This document shows, in pieces, positions 26,326 to 34,512 of a stretch of 37,210 bases of DNA. This DNA is from Acinetobacter lwoffii. GTDB lineage: Bacteria > Pseudomonadota > Gammaproteobacteria > Pseudomonadales > Moraxellaceae. The first letter of the stretch is position 1; every line of letters begins with the position of its first letter. Made by a program: the position numbers and the translations under genes. Where the stretch lies: NCBI RefSeq assembly GCF_024129355.1, contig NZ_JAMXXP010000030.1, positions 1-37,210 on the forward strand. The letters run 5' to 3'. The notes beneath the pieces are model-generated. The model had not been told where the DNA came from. It searched no databases and saw only the letters and a list, made by a program, of their open reading frames with translations.

Positions 26326-27351
26326 ATGGCACTCGATCAAATTTGGAAACAGCAACTAACCCTTGTCACTTACGGCAATGAGTATTTGACTCAGGACCTG
26401 AGTTTCAATCGTTGGATTCAACATTCCATTTTTAATCAGCATCAGTTTGCCTTTCGGGATCTGATGTCACAACACCTGCTGGCCCAGCATTTCCAGATCT
26501 GGCTGGAAGGCCTGAAAAAACAAGGCGTGCGTCGCCTCAGCTTGCATCGCTCTGATTTACTGGTTGATGAAAAAAATCCGAATGCCAATATCGAGCTATT
26601 ACCACTGGCGCATTTTATTGTCAGTCATGGTGCTAAAACCAAAACTGCCTGGATCATCGGCAAGGAACTGCCTGAATGGTACAGCGCAGACAATGATTAC
26701 GAAGCACCTAAATCACAGCAATCCCCTTTACGCCATGAAACATTCTGGTGTTATGAGCTAAATCCTAAACTGGCCAAGCGCATTGATGTCGATCTGGAAG
26801 CCCCAAACTGGGATGATATTCAGGCCTATACCGATCATGAACTGTTTGAAAGTAGCCTTGCCCAAGATTTTACCGAACCTGCATATACCAATTTGCCTTA
26901 TTACGGCACCATGCCTGCCATTCAAGCCGATAGCGAAAGTCATTTGGCCTTAATTCCCACTGACTATTCAGCGGATTATGCTCACCAGACTTTGTACCGC
27001 CTAGACGCCTTAAATGACTTTATTCAAACGAAAATCCAGCATCCCTATCGTGCAGATGGCGAAGTACTCAGCCCGGAGCAGCAACTTAACCTGCGACATT
27101 TTTCGCAAAAAATTGATGATTTAAGTGCTAAATTCATCAGCAAAGTCGCCAATCACTATAAAACTGCACAGCTAACACCAAAAGTTGCACCTGACCCATT
27201 TGTCGGTATGAGTACCGAAGACCGCTCACCAAAAATTTCTAAAGCAGAAAAACCTCAGGACCCAGGCAAATCCAGTTCATCTGCAAATGTGCTGACCTTA
27301 ATTGTGATCACTGTGATTATCTGTCTGATTGGCTACTATTTCGGCCTTTAA
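26326..27351 (+). CDS. Unrecognised protein with C-terminal membrane anchor
   Basis: 341 residues without a signal peptide. The soluble body (about 1-315) is rich in His, Gln, Tyr and Asp, with segments such as MALDQIWKQQLTLVTYGNEY, RWIQHSIFNQHQFAFRD and HFIVSHGAKTKTAWIIGKEL. A Pro/Ser/Lys linker (about 290-315) leads to a single C-terminal helix (LTLIVITVIICLIGYYFGL), so it is probably tail-anchored in the inner membrane facing the cytoplasm. I do not recognise the family; similar genes seem confined to Acinetobacter. It diverges from pheS and lies in the piece of DNA that splits rplT from pheS. A gene end overlaps the stop of the pseudogene on the other strand. Confidence 0.75.
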   Translation: MALDQIWKQQLTLVTYGNEYLTQDLSFNRWIQHSIFNQHQFAFRDLMSQHLLAQHFQIWLEGLKKQGVRRLSLHRSDLLVDEKNPNANIELLPLAHFIVSHGAKTKTAWIIGKELPEWYSADNDYEAPKSQQSPLRHETFWCYELNPKLAKRIDVDLEAPNWDDIQAYTDHELFESSLAQDFTEPAYTNLPYYGTMPAIQADSESHLALIPTDYSADYAHQTLYRLDALNDFIQTKIQHPYRADGEVLSPEQQLNLRHFSQKIDDLSAKFISKVANHYKTAQLTPKVAPDPFVGMSTEDRSPKISKAEKPQDPGKSSSSANVLTLIVITVIICLIGYYFGL

Positions 27352-27682
27352 CATTTTGCCAGAAAAGCTTGAACATCACGGGCAGAATTCAATGGATATT
27401 TTGATATTCATGAGCAGGCATCAACTTGAAATAATGCTGACGATTTTGTGATGGTTTTCATCATCCATCAGATGATGGAATCACGACTGAGTATCTGTCT
27501 TAAAATTTCAGCATTATTTGAATGAGCCGAAGCTGTCATTTGCTGATCGCCCGGAAATGCTCTCTTAATTGACCGGTGGAGATATTGAGATAAAAGGATA
27601 AATCTAGCCAGATCACGGTATCAATCTCCGCCCATTTGACCGGAATGCTACGCGTATAATTACCATCGATCACATAACTGGA
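27348..27682 (-). pseudogene. Remnant of a P-loop NTPase (adenylate-kinase/FlaR-like)
   Basis: No open frame spans this 410-base gap, but pieces of one protein are readable on the minus strand. From 27682 the frame gives SSYVIDGNYTRSIPVKWA then EIDTVIWLDLSFYLNI, the WVIDGNY...ADTVIWLDYPF pattern of small P-loop kinases, and runs to a TGA at 27538-27536. In another frame, from 27485, it gives RDSII-stop-WMMKT (family pattern RDSILLW..KT), a second TGA, and ends NSARDVQAFLAKC at a TAA (27350-27348). The Walker A half is missing. So there is a 5' deletion, a frameshift and two nonsense codons: a clear dead gene. Confidence 0.75.
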
Positions 27683-27761
27683 TTTCACCCTGCCCTATAT
27701 TTTTGTCACTGATGTTAGCTCGAGCACTAAATTATTTTCCATGATCCGGATGGATTAAAAG

Positions 27762-28244
27762 TTAGAGATTCCATTGATAATATAAGTCTTTAAGATTTTC
27801 GCCCAGATCACTGGCATCTCCTTCACTGACAAAATAGGCGCCGGTCTTTTCATAAAAATAACGACTGGAATTCAGGTTCAATACGCTGCATTGCATATGC
27901 TGGTAGGATTTTTCTCGACTTAAGCCTAAACCCAATTGAACCAAATCACGTCCAATGCCGCGACCTTGAATATTTTGAAGCAAATAAAGTGCTCTCAATT
28001 CACTGGTTGGCGCATCTACCGGAAAATTGAAAGCAGCAAATCCGAGCACCTGAGCATCTTCTTCATAGACAAATACCCGTCGATTTTCCTGTTCAAGCAC
28101 AGAACGCCACAAAGTGGCTCTTTGTTCTACACTCAACTCATCGAGAATTTCTGGTTTGATGATGTTTTTATAGCTTTCACGCCAGCTTTGTACGTGCACT
28201 TGGGCAATCGGCAGGACATCCTGTTGAGTGGCAAGTCGAATCAT
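27762..28244 (-). CDS. GNAT-family N-acetyltransferase
   Basis: 160 residues forming one GNAT domain. The N-terminus (MIRLATQQDVLPIAQVHVQSWRE) is the typical first strand and helix. The acetyl-CoA pyrophosphate-binding loop is QNIQGRGIGRDLV (the Q/R-x-x-G-x-G motif), preceded by the strand ELRALYLL. The C-terminal part has SSRYFYEKTGAYFV, the usual Tyr-containing helix and strand. The substrate cannot be told from sequence; relatives act on small amines, peptides or antibiotics. It stands alone after the rplT terminator, within the segment that splits the translation operon. Confidence 0.87.
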   Translation of the reverse strand: MIRLATQQDVLPIAQVHVQSWRESYKNIIKPEILDELSVEQRATLWRSVLEQENRRVFVYEEDAQVLGFAAFNFPVDAPTSELRALYLLQNIQGRGIGRDLVQLGLGLSREKSYQHMQCSVLNLNSSRYFYEKTGAYFVSEGDASDLGENLKDLYYQWNL

Positions 28245-28354
28245 TATTTTTAAGCCTTATTTTTAATTATTCAATTTCACAATGACTAAAAAATATAAGA
28301 TTTACAATACTGATTTTTAAATAATATTTAAAATGATTACTTTTATTTAAGCAT

Positions 28355-28386
28355 AAAAAAAAGACCACCAAATGGCGGTCTTTTTT
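28355..28386 (-). terminator. rplT terminator
   Basis: Read on the minus strand, AAAAAAGACCGCC and GGTGGTCTTTTTTTT form a GC-rich stem (one mismatch) around ATTT and end in a T-run, 15 bases after the rplT stop. In E. coli, transcription continues into pheS at this place; here it stops. Confidence 0.87.
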
Positions 28387-28400
28387 CAAGTCATAAAGAC

Positions 28401-28760
28401 TTATGCAGCCAATGCATCTTTAGCTTTAGAAGCTAAAGCAGCAAACGCAACTGCGTCATGCATAGCGATGTCAGCAAGTACGCGACGGTCGATAATCACT
28501 TGAGCTTTTTTCAAGCCAGCGATCATACGGCTGTACGACAAACCATTTTGACGAGCACCAGCATTGATACGTGCAATCCACAAAGCGCGGAATTGACGTT
28601 TCTTCTGACGACGGTCACGGTAAGCATATTGACCAGCTTTGATTACCGCCTGGAACGCTACGCGGTAAACGCGTGAACGAGCACCATAGTAACCTTTAGC
28701 GCGAGCAAGAATTTTTTTGTGACGGCGATGAGCCTGTACACCACGTTTTACACGAGCCAT
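28401..28760 (-). CDS. rplT: Ribosomal protein L20
   Basis: A large-subunit assembly protein that binds 23S rRNA; in E. coli and Bacillus it also represses its own operon by binding the mRNA leader. 119 residues. The highly basic N-terminal tail [33 protein letters not shown] and the globular part with [36 protein letters not shown] are canonical. It follows rpmI after 11 bases with ribosome binding site AAGGAG. Confidence 0.98.
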   Translation of the reverse strand: MARVKRGVQAHRRHKKILARAKGYYGARSRVYRVAFQAVIKAGQYAYRDRRQKKRQFRALWIARINAGARQNGLSYSRMIAGLKKAQVIIDRRVLADIAMHDAVAFAALASKAKDALAA

Positions 28761-28771
28761 TTATAATCTCC

Positions 28772-28966
28772 TTAGATGTACGGGCACATACGACGAACTG
28801 AAGCAACGTCACTTACGTGAACCATTACACAGCCGCGCAATTGACGAATACGCTTAGCAGATTTTTTGGTCAAAATGTGGCGTTTGAACGCTTGTTTACG
28901 CTTAAAACCGTTAGCAGTCGCTTTAAAGCGTTTAGCTGCACCACGGCGAGTTTTCATCTTAGGCAT
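28772..28966 (-). CDS. rpmI: Ribosomal protein L35
   Basis: A small basic large-subunit protein. 64 residues with the standard start [20 protein letters not shown] and [17 protein letters not shown]. First gene of the two-gene rpmI-rplT unit, with its own promoter (29039-29044) and a structured leader. In E. coli it follows infC directly; here about 3 kb of other genes lie between. Confidence 0.98.
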   Translation of the reverse strand: MPKMKTRRGAAKRFKATANGFKRKQAFKRHILTKKSAKRIRQLRGCVMVHVSDVASVRRMCPYI

Positions 28967-28982
28967 AACAACCTCTTTTGAA

Positions 28983-29027
28983 CACCTGTTCGGCTCGTTT
29001 GCACCATTACAAAACGACCTGCAGGTA
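28983..29027 (-). promoter_or_regulatory. Candidate L20-binding leader before rpmI
   Basis: On the minus strand TACCTG (29027-29022) pairs with CAGGTG (28988-28983), and TCGTTT (29017-29012) pairs with AAACGA (29000-28995). An internal loop (CAGG against GCCGAA) lies between the two helices, and an 11-base apical loop closes them. Two helices joined by an unequal internal loop is the form of known L20 operator RNAs that imitate the 23S H40-H41 junction. It begins at the predicted transcript start and ends just upstream of the AGAGG ribosome binding site. Confidence 0.45.
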
Positions 29028-29038
29028 AGGGAGCGAGT

Positions 29039-29044
29039 ATTCTA
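29039..29044 (-). promoter_or_regulatory. -10 box of the rpmI promoter
   Basis: TAGAAT on the minus strand, with transcription start near 29032. The -35 region is T-rich (TTTTGT at 17 bases, TTGTTT at 15) and weak. The gap 28967-29160 holds this promoter and the leader. Confidence 0.5.
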
Positions 29045-29160
29045 AAGCATCTTTGTTTAAAACAAAAGCATCTTCACCCAATAAGCGAATTTAAAGAATG
29101 ATTTTAGGATTTCAGTCTGAAAAAATATCCAAGACTGAATCAGGAAAATTATTTTCAAGT

Positions 29161-29583
29161 TTAGAACATGGCAAAGGCCGCATAGACAAACAGATAACGT
29201 CCAATTTTAGCGATGCTGACCATCAGCAGAAAACGGACGAGGTTTTCTTTTAATAGTCCCGCAATCAGGGTAATCGGATCACCAATGATAGGCACCCAGC
29301 TCAGCAGTAAAGACCAGTAACCATATTTCTGATAGGTCTTTTGCGCCTTGAGCATCTTATCTGCTGAAACCGGGAACCACTTTTTATTTTTATAATGTTC
29401 AATCTTGAGACCCAGATACCAGTTCACACAAGACCCCAGAATATTGCCCAGACTGGCCACGGCAATTAACAGCACTGCATGCTGCTTGTTCTGCACTAAA
29501 AGCCCCAGCAAAACCGCTTCAGACTGTAAAGGTAGTAAGGTCGCTGCACCAAAGGCCGACAGAAACAGTAAAAATAGGCTCAT
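29161..29583 (-). CDS. VTT/DedA-superfamily membrane protein (YqaA-like)
   Basis: 140 residues with about four membrane segments: MSLFLLFLSAFGAATLLPLQ, AVLLIAVASLGNILGSCVNWYLG, YWSLLLSWVPIIGDPITLIAGLL and the C-terminal IAKIGRYLFVYAAFAMF. The motifs NxxGxxxNWYLG and SWVPIIGDPITL are those of the VTT (SNARE-associated/DedA) fold, YqaA subgroup. Larger DedA relatives move lipid carriers such as undecaprenyl phosphate across the membrane; whether this short form does so is unknown. It follows the small membrane gene after 7 bases and is probably co-transcribed. Confidence 0.87.
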   Translation of the reverse strand: MSLFLLFLSAFGAATLLPLQSEAVLLGLLVQNKQHAVLLIAVASLGNILGSCVNWYLGLKIEHYKNKKWFPVSADKMLKAQKTYQKYGYWSLLLSWVPIIGDPITLIAGLLKENLVRFLLMVSIAKIGRYLFVYAAFAMF

Positions 29584-29590
29584 TACAGCA

Positions 29591-29881
29591 TTAATGGCTC
29601 AAGCCCATTTTTTTCTTGGCTTTACTGTATTCCCAACTGGACCAAACGACTGCCGTCACCATCGCCATGATCCGCGCCCACTTATACTGCTCATTGAGCG
29701 GTGCAATTGCAGCACGGAGAATCTGCTGATCTTTGGTATTTAGGGCAGCAATCACCTGATCGATATGCACAATTTCAGCAACATACAGCACTAAACATGC
29801 AGCAATGCCGAAAAGAATGCTCCAGTAAATTCGGGTATTACTTTCAACAATCTTGGTAAAGTTCAGAAGAAAATCGTTCAT
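29591..29881 (-). CDS. Small membrane protein of unknown function
   Basis: 96 residues from ATG 29881 (MNDFLLNFTKIVESNTRIYW), which has GGATGG just upstream; an earlier ATG at 29893 lacks a ribosome binding site. Two membrane helices: about residues 19-38 (YWSILFGIAACLVLYVAEIV) and 70-86 (WARIMAMVTAVVWSSWEY). The loop between them is cytoplasmic or periplasmic and has no motif I know; the C-terminus is basic (SKAKKKMG). It is directly upstream of the VTT gene, and the two may form a unit. An intrinsic terminator for the preceding gst gene ends only 14 bases before its start codon. Confidence 0.72.
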   Translation of the reverse strand: MNDFLLNFTKIVESNTRIYWSILFGIAACLVLYVAEIVHIDQVIAALNTKDQQILRAAIAPLNEQYKWARIMAMVTAVVWSSWEYSKAKKKMGLSH

Positions 29882-29894
29882 ATATCCATCCAAT

Positions 29895-29920
29895 AAAAAA
29901 CCACCGTAAGGGTGGCTTTA
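29895..29920 (-). terminator. gst terminator, close to the next gene's start
   Basis: On the minus strand AAAGCCACC pairs with GGTGGTTTT around CTTAC, followed by a T-run (TTTTTT). It is 35 bases after the gst stop and only 14 bases before ATG 29881, so it is in the leader or immediately upstream of that gene. Confidence 0.78.
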
Positions 29921-29955
29921 TTTGCTTAAGGCTATTTTAGCATAAAGGCTGCAGC

Positions 29956-30576
29956 TTAACTGACCTGTATCGCCAGCGCTTTCTGAACCGCAGGACGAGC
30001 ATTCAAGCGATCAATATATTTGGAAACTTCAGGATAATCTTCCAGATTAATCTGCTGCCAGTCATGCCGTAATAACCACGGAAATATCGCCATATCTGCA
30101 ATCGAATATTCGCCGGCAACATAATTTTGCCCGACCAGTTGTTTATTCAACACGCCATACAAACGTTTGCTTTCATTGACATAACGATCTGTGGCATAAG
30201 CAATCCGCTCAGGTGCAAAACGGCTAAAGTGATGATTTTGTCCGAGCATTGGTCCCAGACCGCCCATCTGCCACATCAGCCACTGTTCAACCTGAATACG
30301 CTTCACTTCATCATCTGGATAAAACAGACCTGTTTTTCGACCCAGATATTGCAAAATCGCACCTGACTCAAAAATTGAAATGGCGCGGCCATTTGGCCCA
30401 TCCTGATCAACAATTGCCGGGATTTTATTATTGGGAGAAATAGCCAGAAAATCGGACTGAAACTGGTCATTTTCCAGAATATTGATGGGAATAATTTGAT
30501 ATTCCAGCCTCATTTCTTCTAGAGCAATACTAATTTTATGGCCGTTGGGGGTGCCCCAATAATATAAATCGATCAT
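29956..30576 (-). CDS. Glutathione S-transferase family protein (YfcG-like)
   Basis: 206 residues. The thioredoxin-like N-terminal domain (1-80) begins MIDLYYWGTPNGHKISIALEE, with the glutathione-binding motif NNKIPAIVD and the FESGAILQYLG signature (Glu-Ser contacting the gamma-glutamyl group). The all-helical C-terminal domain follows, with QWLMWQMGGLGPMLGQNHHF and the N-capping box YSIADMAIFPWL. The TPNGHK and GGLGPMLGQ.HHF segments match the E. coli YfcG/YghU branch, whose members act as disulfide-bond reductases rather than classical conjugating enzymes. I chose ATG 30576; a longer frame to 30597 adds seven residues. Monocistronic with its own terminator. Confidence 0.88.
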   Translation of the reverse strand: MIDLYYWGTPNGHKISIALEEMRLEYQIIPINILENDQFQSDFLAISPNNKIPAIVDQDGPNGRAISIFESGAILQYLGRKTGLFYPDDEVKRIQVEQWLMWQMGGLGPMLGQNHHFSRFAPERIAYATDRYVNESKRLYGVLNKQLVGQNYVAGEYSIADMAIFPWLLRHDWQQINLEDYPEVSKYIDRLNARPAVQKALAIQVS

Positions 30577-30813
30577 TTTTTTTAATACTCCCTGCACCTT
30601 TGCTGTGCGATGATGTACTCAACATAGAGGATTTAGAAAGAAACAACAAGCCTGCATTTAAAAATTATTTTTCAATAAATATCAAAATCTTATTAAAAAT
30701 TTATATAATTTTTTATTTTTGATCTTGAAAATTTCAGCCCCAAACACATATTTATTTCTGCATAAGGATTGCGTCAATCTTATGCCCTGTCGATGTCTCA
30801 CATGACAGATCTT

Positions 30814-30851
30814 ATTTTCTTGTTTTTATAACTTTGCTTAAGTGAGAAGGT
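30814..30851 (+). promoter_or_regulatory. Candidate RNA thermometer before the small heat-shock gene
   Basis: ATTTTCTTGTTT (30814-30825) can pair along 12 positions with AAGTGAGAAGGT (30840-30851), leaving a 14-base loop. Five of the pairs are G-U and only one is G-C, so the helix is weak. The second strand contains GAGAAGG, the ribosome binding site 8 bases before ATG 30859. A run of U opposite a Shine-Dalgarno sequence is the plan of fourU-type thermometers. Confidence 0.45.
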
Positions 30852-30858
30852 TCTAATC

Positions 30859-31314
30859 ATGAGTAACTTAAATCTTCATCCATTATTTCGTCGTAGCATC
30901 GGTTTCGATCGTCTGAATGACTTTATTGACTATGCCATGCAAAGCGATGCACCGAATTATCCACCGTATAATATCGAAAAGCATGGTGAGAATAATTACC
31001 GCATCGTGGTGGCAACTGCGGGTTTTCGTCAGGAAGAACTCGACATTCGTCTGGAAAATAAGTTGCTGACCATTTTAGGCAAGCCTGAAAATCAAAACAA
31101 TGACAGTATTGAATTCCTGCACAAAGGCATTGCACGACGTGCATTTAAATTGTCTTTACGTCTGGATGAATATATTGAGGTCCAGCAGGCAGATTATGAA
31201 AATGGTTTATTGATCATCGACTTGCAACGCATTATTCCAGAAGAAAAATTGCCGCGTCAAATCCCGATTGGCAATAAACTGCTTATTGCAAACGATGAAA
31301 AATCAGTGGAATAA
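30859..31314 (+). CDS. Hsp20-family small heat-shock chaperone (IbpA-like)
   Basis: Binds unfolding proteins and keeps them in a state from which DnaK/ClpB can refold them. 151 residues with an N-terminal arm (MSNLNLHPLFRRSIGFDRLN, like IbpA's start), the alpha-crystallin domain (about 36-130: PYNIEKHGENNYRIVVATAGF, RAFKLSLRLDEYIEV, ADYENGLLIIDL) and a short C-terminal tail with the IPI motif (QIPIG), used for oligomer assembly. A weak helix hides its ribosome binding site. Monocistronic, with its own terminator. The 282-base gap before it (30577-30858) holds no gene; an AT-rich stretch and this leader are all I see. Confidence 0.93.
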   Translation: MSNLNLHPLFRRSIGFDRLNDFIDYAMQSDAPNYPPYNIEKHGENNYRIVVATAGFRQEELDIRLENKLLTILGKPENQNNDSIEFLHKGIARRAFKLSLRLDEYIEVQQADYENGLLIIDLQRIIPEEKLPRQIPIGNKLLIANDEKSVE

Positions 31315-31330
31315 GCTTGATTAAGTACGC

Positions 31331-31360
31331 AAAGGAAGGCCCGCAAGGGCCTTTCTTTTT
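31331..31360 (+). terminator. Terminator of the small heat-shock gene
   Basis: GAAGGCCC pairs with GGGCCTTTC around GCAA, extended by AAAG/CTTT and a T-run, 17 bases after the stop codon. Confidence 0.87.
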
Positions 31361-31418
31361 GGCTACAGATTACCTAAGCTCATGGAGGCAATACGCTTTC
31401 TGATCATAAAAATAAACC

Positions 31419-31970
31419 ATGACTGCGCCAGAAAACATCCTGTTTCATCAAGCTAGCCCGATCATGCGCACTACGGGATATTTGCTGTTTTGTTATCCGA
31501 TCGGAATATTCAGCATTTTTTATTTCAGCAGTGTGCGTAGCAATTCCAGTTTTTTCCAAGGACTATTATTTTTATGGCAGGAGTCTCCTGACTTTTATAT
31601 TTATATTGGCGGCTTTCTTGGTCTTTCGCTGTTTATGCTGGGAACCAAACTCAAAATAACCTCACACGCTATTTATTATACTTTGGCCGGTTTCCGCATC
31701 AGCCTGTGCTTAAAACGACATTCGGTACAGTATAGCTTTCTGAATCCACGCTATGCTTCTCTCAAAGCACATCTCAAACGCTGGCTCTATAACATGCCAG
31801 CGCATGTGATTAGTCAACGCGATGGCACTTTGGATTTTAAATTGCATCAGTCCGGTCTGATGAATCAAATTTGCCTCGGGTTTTTCCGGATCCAACTATC
31901 GATGTTTTCCCGCCAGCAAGCCAGGGAAATTATTCAAGCTATGTACAATGCGTGGAATTTTAGAGCATAA
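31419..31970 (+). CDS. Membrane protein of unknown function
   Basis: 183 residues. Two membrane helices near the N-terminus, about 17-37 (TTGYLLFCYPIGIFSIFYFS) and 58-76 (YIYIGGFLGLSLFMLG), separated by a short loop. The following cytoplasmic part (about 77-183) begins TKLKITSHAIYYTLAGFRISL, which looks like the first strands of a PH-like barrel as in other two-helix bacterial membrane proteins, and ends in an amphipathic helix (FSRQQAREIIQAMYNAW). I do not recognise the family. Plus strand, converging on infC with a shared terminator. Part of the DNA that divides infC from rpmI. Confidence 0.72.
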   Translation: MTAPENILFHQASPIMRTTGYLLFCYPIGIFSIFYFSSVRSNSSFFQGLLFLWQESPDFYIYIGGFLGLSLFMLGTKLKITSHAIYYTLAGFRISLCLKRHSVQYSFLNPRYASLKAHLKRWLYNMPAHVISQRDGTLDFKLHQSGLMNQICLGFFRIQLSMFSRQQAREIIQAMYNAWNFRA

Positions 31971-31999
31971 AAAAAGCCCTGCATATGCAGGGCTTTTTT
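31969..31999. terminator. Bidirectional terminator for infC and the facing membrane gene
   Basis: AAAAAAGCCCTGC pairs with GCAGGGCTTTTTT around ATAT; perfect palindrome core GCCCTGCAT/ATGCAGGGC with T-runs on both strands. It ends the thrS-infC transcript 15 bases after the infC stop codon. Confidence 0.93.
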
Positions 32000-32013
32000 C
32001 GCTTAATGAGTGC

Positions 32014-32565
32014 TTACTTTTTCTTTTTAGGACCAAGTAGCATACCCATTTGACGGCCTTCCATTTTCGGCATCTGCTCAACAGTACCGAATTCAGCCAC
32101 GTCAGCTTCAATTTTTTGCAATTGAGCTAGACCCAACTGTTGGTGCGCCATTTCACGACCACGGAAACGAAGCGTGATTTTCACCTTGTTACCTTCTTCA
32201 AGGAACTTGATGATTGCACGTAGTTTTACGTTGTAATCACCAACATCAGTACCCGGGCGTAGCTTGATTTCTTTCACCTGGACTTGATGTTGTTTTTTCT
32301 TCGCTTCTTTCTGCTTTTGCTTAAGATCAAACAAATGCTTGTTGAAGTCCATGATCTTACATACTGGTGGTTCAGCGTTTGCTACGATCTCAACAAGATC
32401 AAGTTCAACACTTTCTGCTGCGCGTAGGGCGTCAGCTAAGCTTACAATCCCTTTTTGCTCACCATTTTCGTCTACAAGACGGACTTCTTTCGCACGAATT
32501 TCATCATTCAAGGCAGGACGGTTTGATTTGTTACCGCCCTGTTGATTACGGTCAGGCTGTTTAAT
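32014..32565 (-). CDS. infC: Translation initiation factor IF-3 (AUU start)
   Basis: Binds the 30S subunit, prevents premature 50S joining and rejects non-standard start codons. 183 residues when started at ATT 32565-32563: ATT AAA CAG CCT GAC CGT, matching the usual N-terminus before [21 protein letters not shown]. This ATT has GGAG 8 bases upstream, overlapping the thrS stop region; the TTG at 32511 would cut off 18 conserved residues and has no ribosome binding site. The N-domain, the Lys-rich linker ([20 protein letters not shown]) and the C-domain ([31 protein letters not shown]) are present. AUU is the start used in E. coli infC for self-repression by IF-3 discrimination, so the same control is likely here. 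Five bases after thrS. Confidence 0.96.
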   Translation of the reverse strand: MKQPDRNQQGGNKSNRPALNDEIRAKEVRLVDENGEQKGIVSLADALRAAESVELDLVEIVANAEPPVCKIMDFNKHLFDLKQKQKEAKKKQHQVQVKEIKLRPGTDVGDYNVKLRAIIKFLEEGNKVKITLRFRGREMAHQQLGLAQLQKIEADVAEFGTVEQMPKMEGRQMGMLLGPKKKK

Positions 32566-32570
32566 CGCTG

Positions 32571-34493
32571 TTACTCCACAATGTACCGGCCGCGTTCGGC
32601 TACGGCTGCTTTTACTAGGTCAACGAAAGCATCGATTGACATAGTACCCAAATTTGTTCCTGAGCGGGTACGCACGTTTACGGTACCTTCCTCTACTTCA
32701 CGGTCCCCAAGTACCAGTAAGTAAGGAATACGCTCTAATGTACGTTCACGAATCTTAAAGCCGATTTTCTCATTTCTCAAGTCAGAAATTGCACGGATAC
32801 CGTTTTCTTTAAGTTTTGCGACGACTGACTCACATGCCTCAGCTTGAGAATCGGTAATGTTCATCACACACGCTTGCATTGGTGCCAACCAAGGTGGCAT
32901 GAAGCCTGCGTAGTGTTCAATCAGTATACCAATAAAACGCTCGAAGCTGCCAAGAATTGCACGATGTAACATTACTGGCTGATCGCGGTCATTATCTTCA
33001 GTGACATAAGACGCATCCAGACGTTCTGGCAAGTTAAAGTCACACTGAATGGTACCACACTGCCAGACACGACCTAAGCAGTCTTTCAGAGAGAATTCAA
33101 TCTTCGGACCGTAGAATGCGCCTTCGCCTGGTTGAAGTTCCCACTCAAGACCTGCAGCATCTAAAGCATCTGCCAAAGATTTTTCTGCCATATCCCAAAG
33201 CTTGTCATCACCCACACGTTTTTCAGGACGCGTCGACAACTTCATTTGTACTTCTTCAAAGCCAAAATCTTTGTATACATCCAGTGTCAATTTGATAAAG
33301 TTTGCAACTTCAGGACCAATCTGTTCTTTGGTACAGAAAATATGCGCGTCATCCTGAGTAAAGCCACGCACACGCATAATGCCATGTAAAGAACCTGATG
33401 GTTCGTTACGATGACATGAACCAAACTCTGCCAAACGTACAGGAAGATCACGGTATGACTTCAAGCCTTGGTTGAACACTTGCACGTGACAAGGACAGTT
33501 CATTGGCTTCACCGCATAGTTGCGATTTTCAGAATGCGTGGTGAACATGTTGTCTGCATAGTTGGCAGCATGTCCTGATTTTTCCCACAGCGTGAAATCG
33601 ACAACTTGCGGGGTACGGATTTCTTCGTAGCCATTGTCTTGCTGAACTTTACGCATGTATTGTTCAAGCACTTGATAAATGGTCCAGCCATTTGGATGCC
33701 AGAACACCATACCCGGTGCTTCTTCTTGCATATGGAACAAATCAAGTGCTTTACCGATTTTACGGTGATCTCGTTTTTCTGCTTCTTCAATCCGTTTTAC
33801 ATAAGCCGCAAGCTGCTTCTTGTCTGCCCACGCTGTACCGTAAATACGTTGTAGCTGTTCGTTTTTCGCATCACCGCGCCAGTAAGCACCTGAAATTTTA
33901 GTCAGCTTGAACGATTTTAAGAATTTGGTGTTTGGAACGTGCGGACCACGGCACATATCCAAGTAATCCTGATGGTAGTACAAGCCCATTTGGGTTTCTT
34001 CAGGCATGTCTGCGATCAGGCGCAATTTGTATTCTTCGCCACGCGCAGTGAATTCAGCAATCACTTCATCACGCGGCGTCATTTTTTTCACAACATCATA
34101 GTCCTGATCGATGAGCTTTTTCATACGCTCTTCAATCGCTGCCATGTCGTCTAAGGTAAACGGACGTGGCATCCAGATGTCATAGTAGAAACCTTCCTCA
34201 ATGACCGGACCAATGACCATCTTTGCTTCTGGGAACAGTTGCTTAACCGCATGACCGACCAAATGCGCGCAAGAATGGCGAATGATCTCGACACCGGCTT
34301 CGTCTTTAGGCGTGATAATTTGTAGTGTTGCATCTTCAGTGATGAGATCAGACGCATCAACCAAACGATCGTTGACACGACCAGCAACTGTATTTTTTGC
34401 AAGACCAGGACCAATGCTAAGTGCAACGTCCATCACAGATACGGCGTGATCAAACTGTTTTTGATCGCCATTTGGCAAAGTGATAATTGGCAT
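32571..34493 (-). CDS. thrS: Threonyl-tRNA synthetase
   Basis: Charges tRNA-Thr; in E. coli it also represses its own translation by binding an operator that looks like tRNA-Thr. 640 residues in standard order: TGS domain ([19 protein letters not shown]), the editing domain with [24 protein letters not shown] and the class II catalytic core with the zinc-binding Cys-His-His (NCPCHVQVF region), [19 protein letters not shown] (motif 2) and [17 protein letters not shown] (motif 3). The anticodon-binding domain starts around [14 protein letters not shown]. Ribosome binding site AAGGA 6 bases before ATG 34493. Leader hairpin at 34513-34533 carries a Thr anticodon-like loop. First gene of thrS-infC. 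Confidence 0.98.
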   Translation of the reverse strand: MPIITLPNGDQKQFDHAVSVMDVALSIGPGLAKNTVAGRVNDRLVDASDLITEDATLQIITPKDEAGVEIIRHSCAHLVGHAVKQLFPEAKMVIGPVIEEGFYYDIWMPRPFTLDDMAAIEERMKKLIDQDYDVVKKMTPRDEVIAEFTARGEEYKLRLIADMPEETQMGLYYHQDYLDMCRGPHVPNTKFLKSFKLTKISGAYWRGDAKNEQLQRIYGTAWADKKQLAAYVKRIEEAEKRDHRKIGKALDLFHMQEEAPGMVFWHPNGWTIYQVLEQYMRKVQQDNGYEEIRTPQVVDFTLWEKSGHAANYADNMFTTHSENRNYAVKPMNCPCHVQVFNQGLKSYRDLPVRLAEFGSCHRNEPSGSLHGIMRVRGFTQDDAHIFCTKEQIGPEVANFIKLTLDVYKDFGFEEVQMKLSTRPEKRVGDDKLWDMAEKSLADALDAAGLEWELQPGEGAFYGPKIEFSLKDCLGRVWQCGTIQCDFNLPERLDASYVTEDNDRDQPVMLHRAILGSFERFIGILIEHYAGFMPPWLAPMQACVMNITDSQAEACESVVAKLKENGIRAISDLRNEKIGFKIRERTLERIPYLLVLGDREVEEGTVNVRTRSGTNLGTMSIDAFVDLVKAAVAERGRYIVE

Positions 34494-34512
34494 AAGAAAT
34501 CCTTAAGGAGTG

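Noticed and set aside
30724..30744. CTTGAAA...CCCC resembling a heat-shock (sigma-32) promoter before hsp20
   Set aside because: The spacer is about 7 bases; sigma-32 promoters need 11-16.
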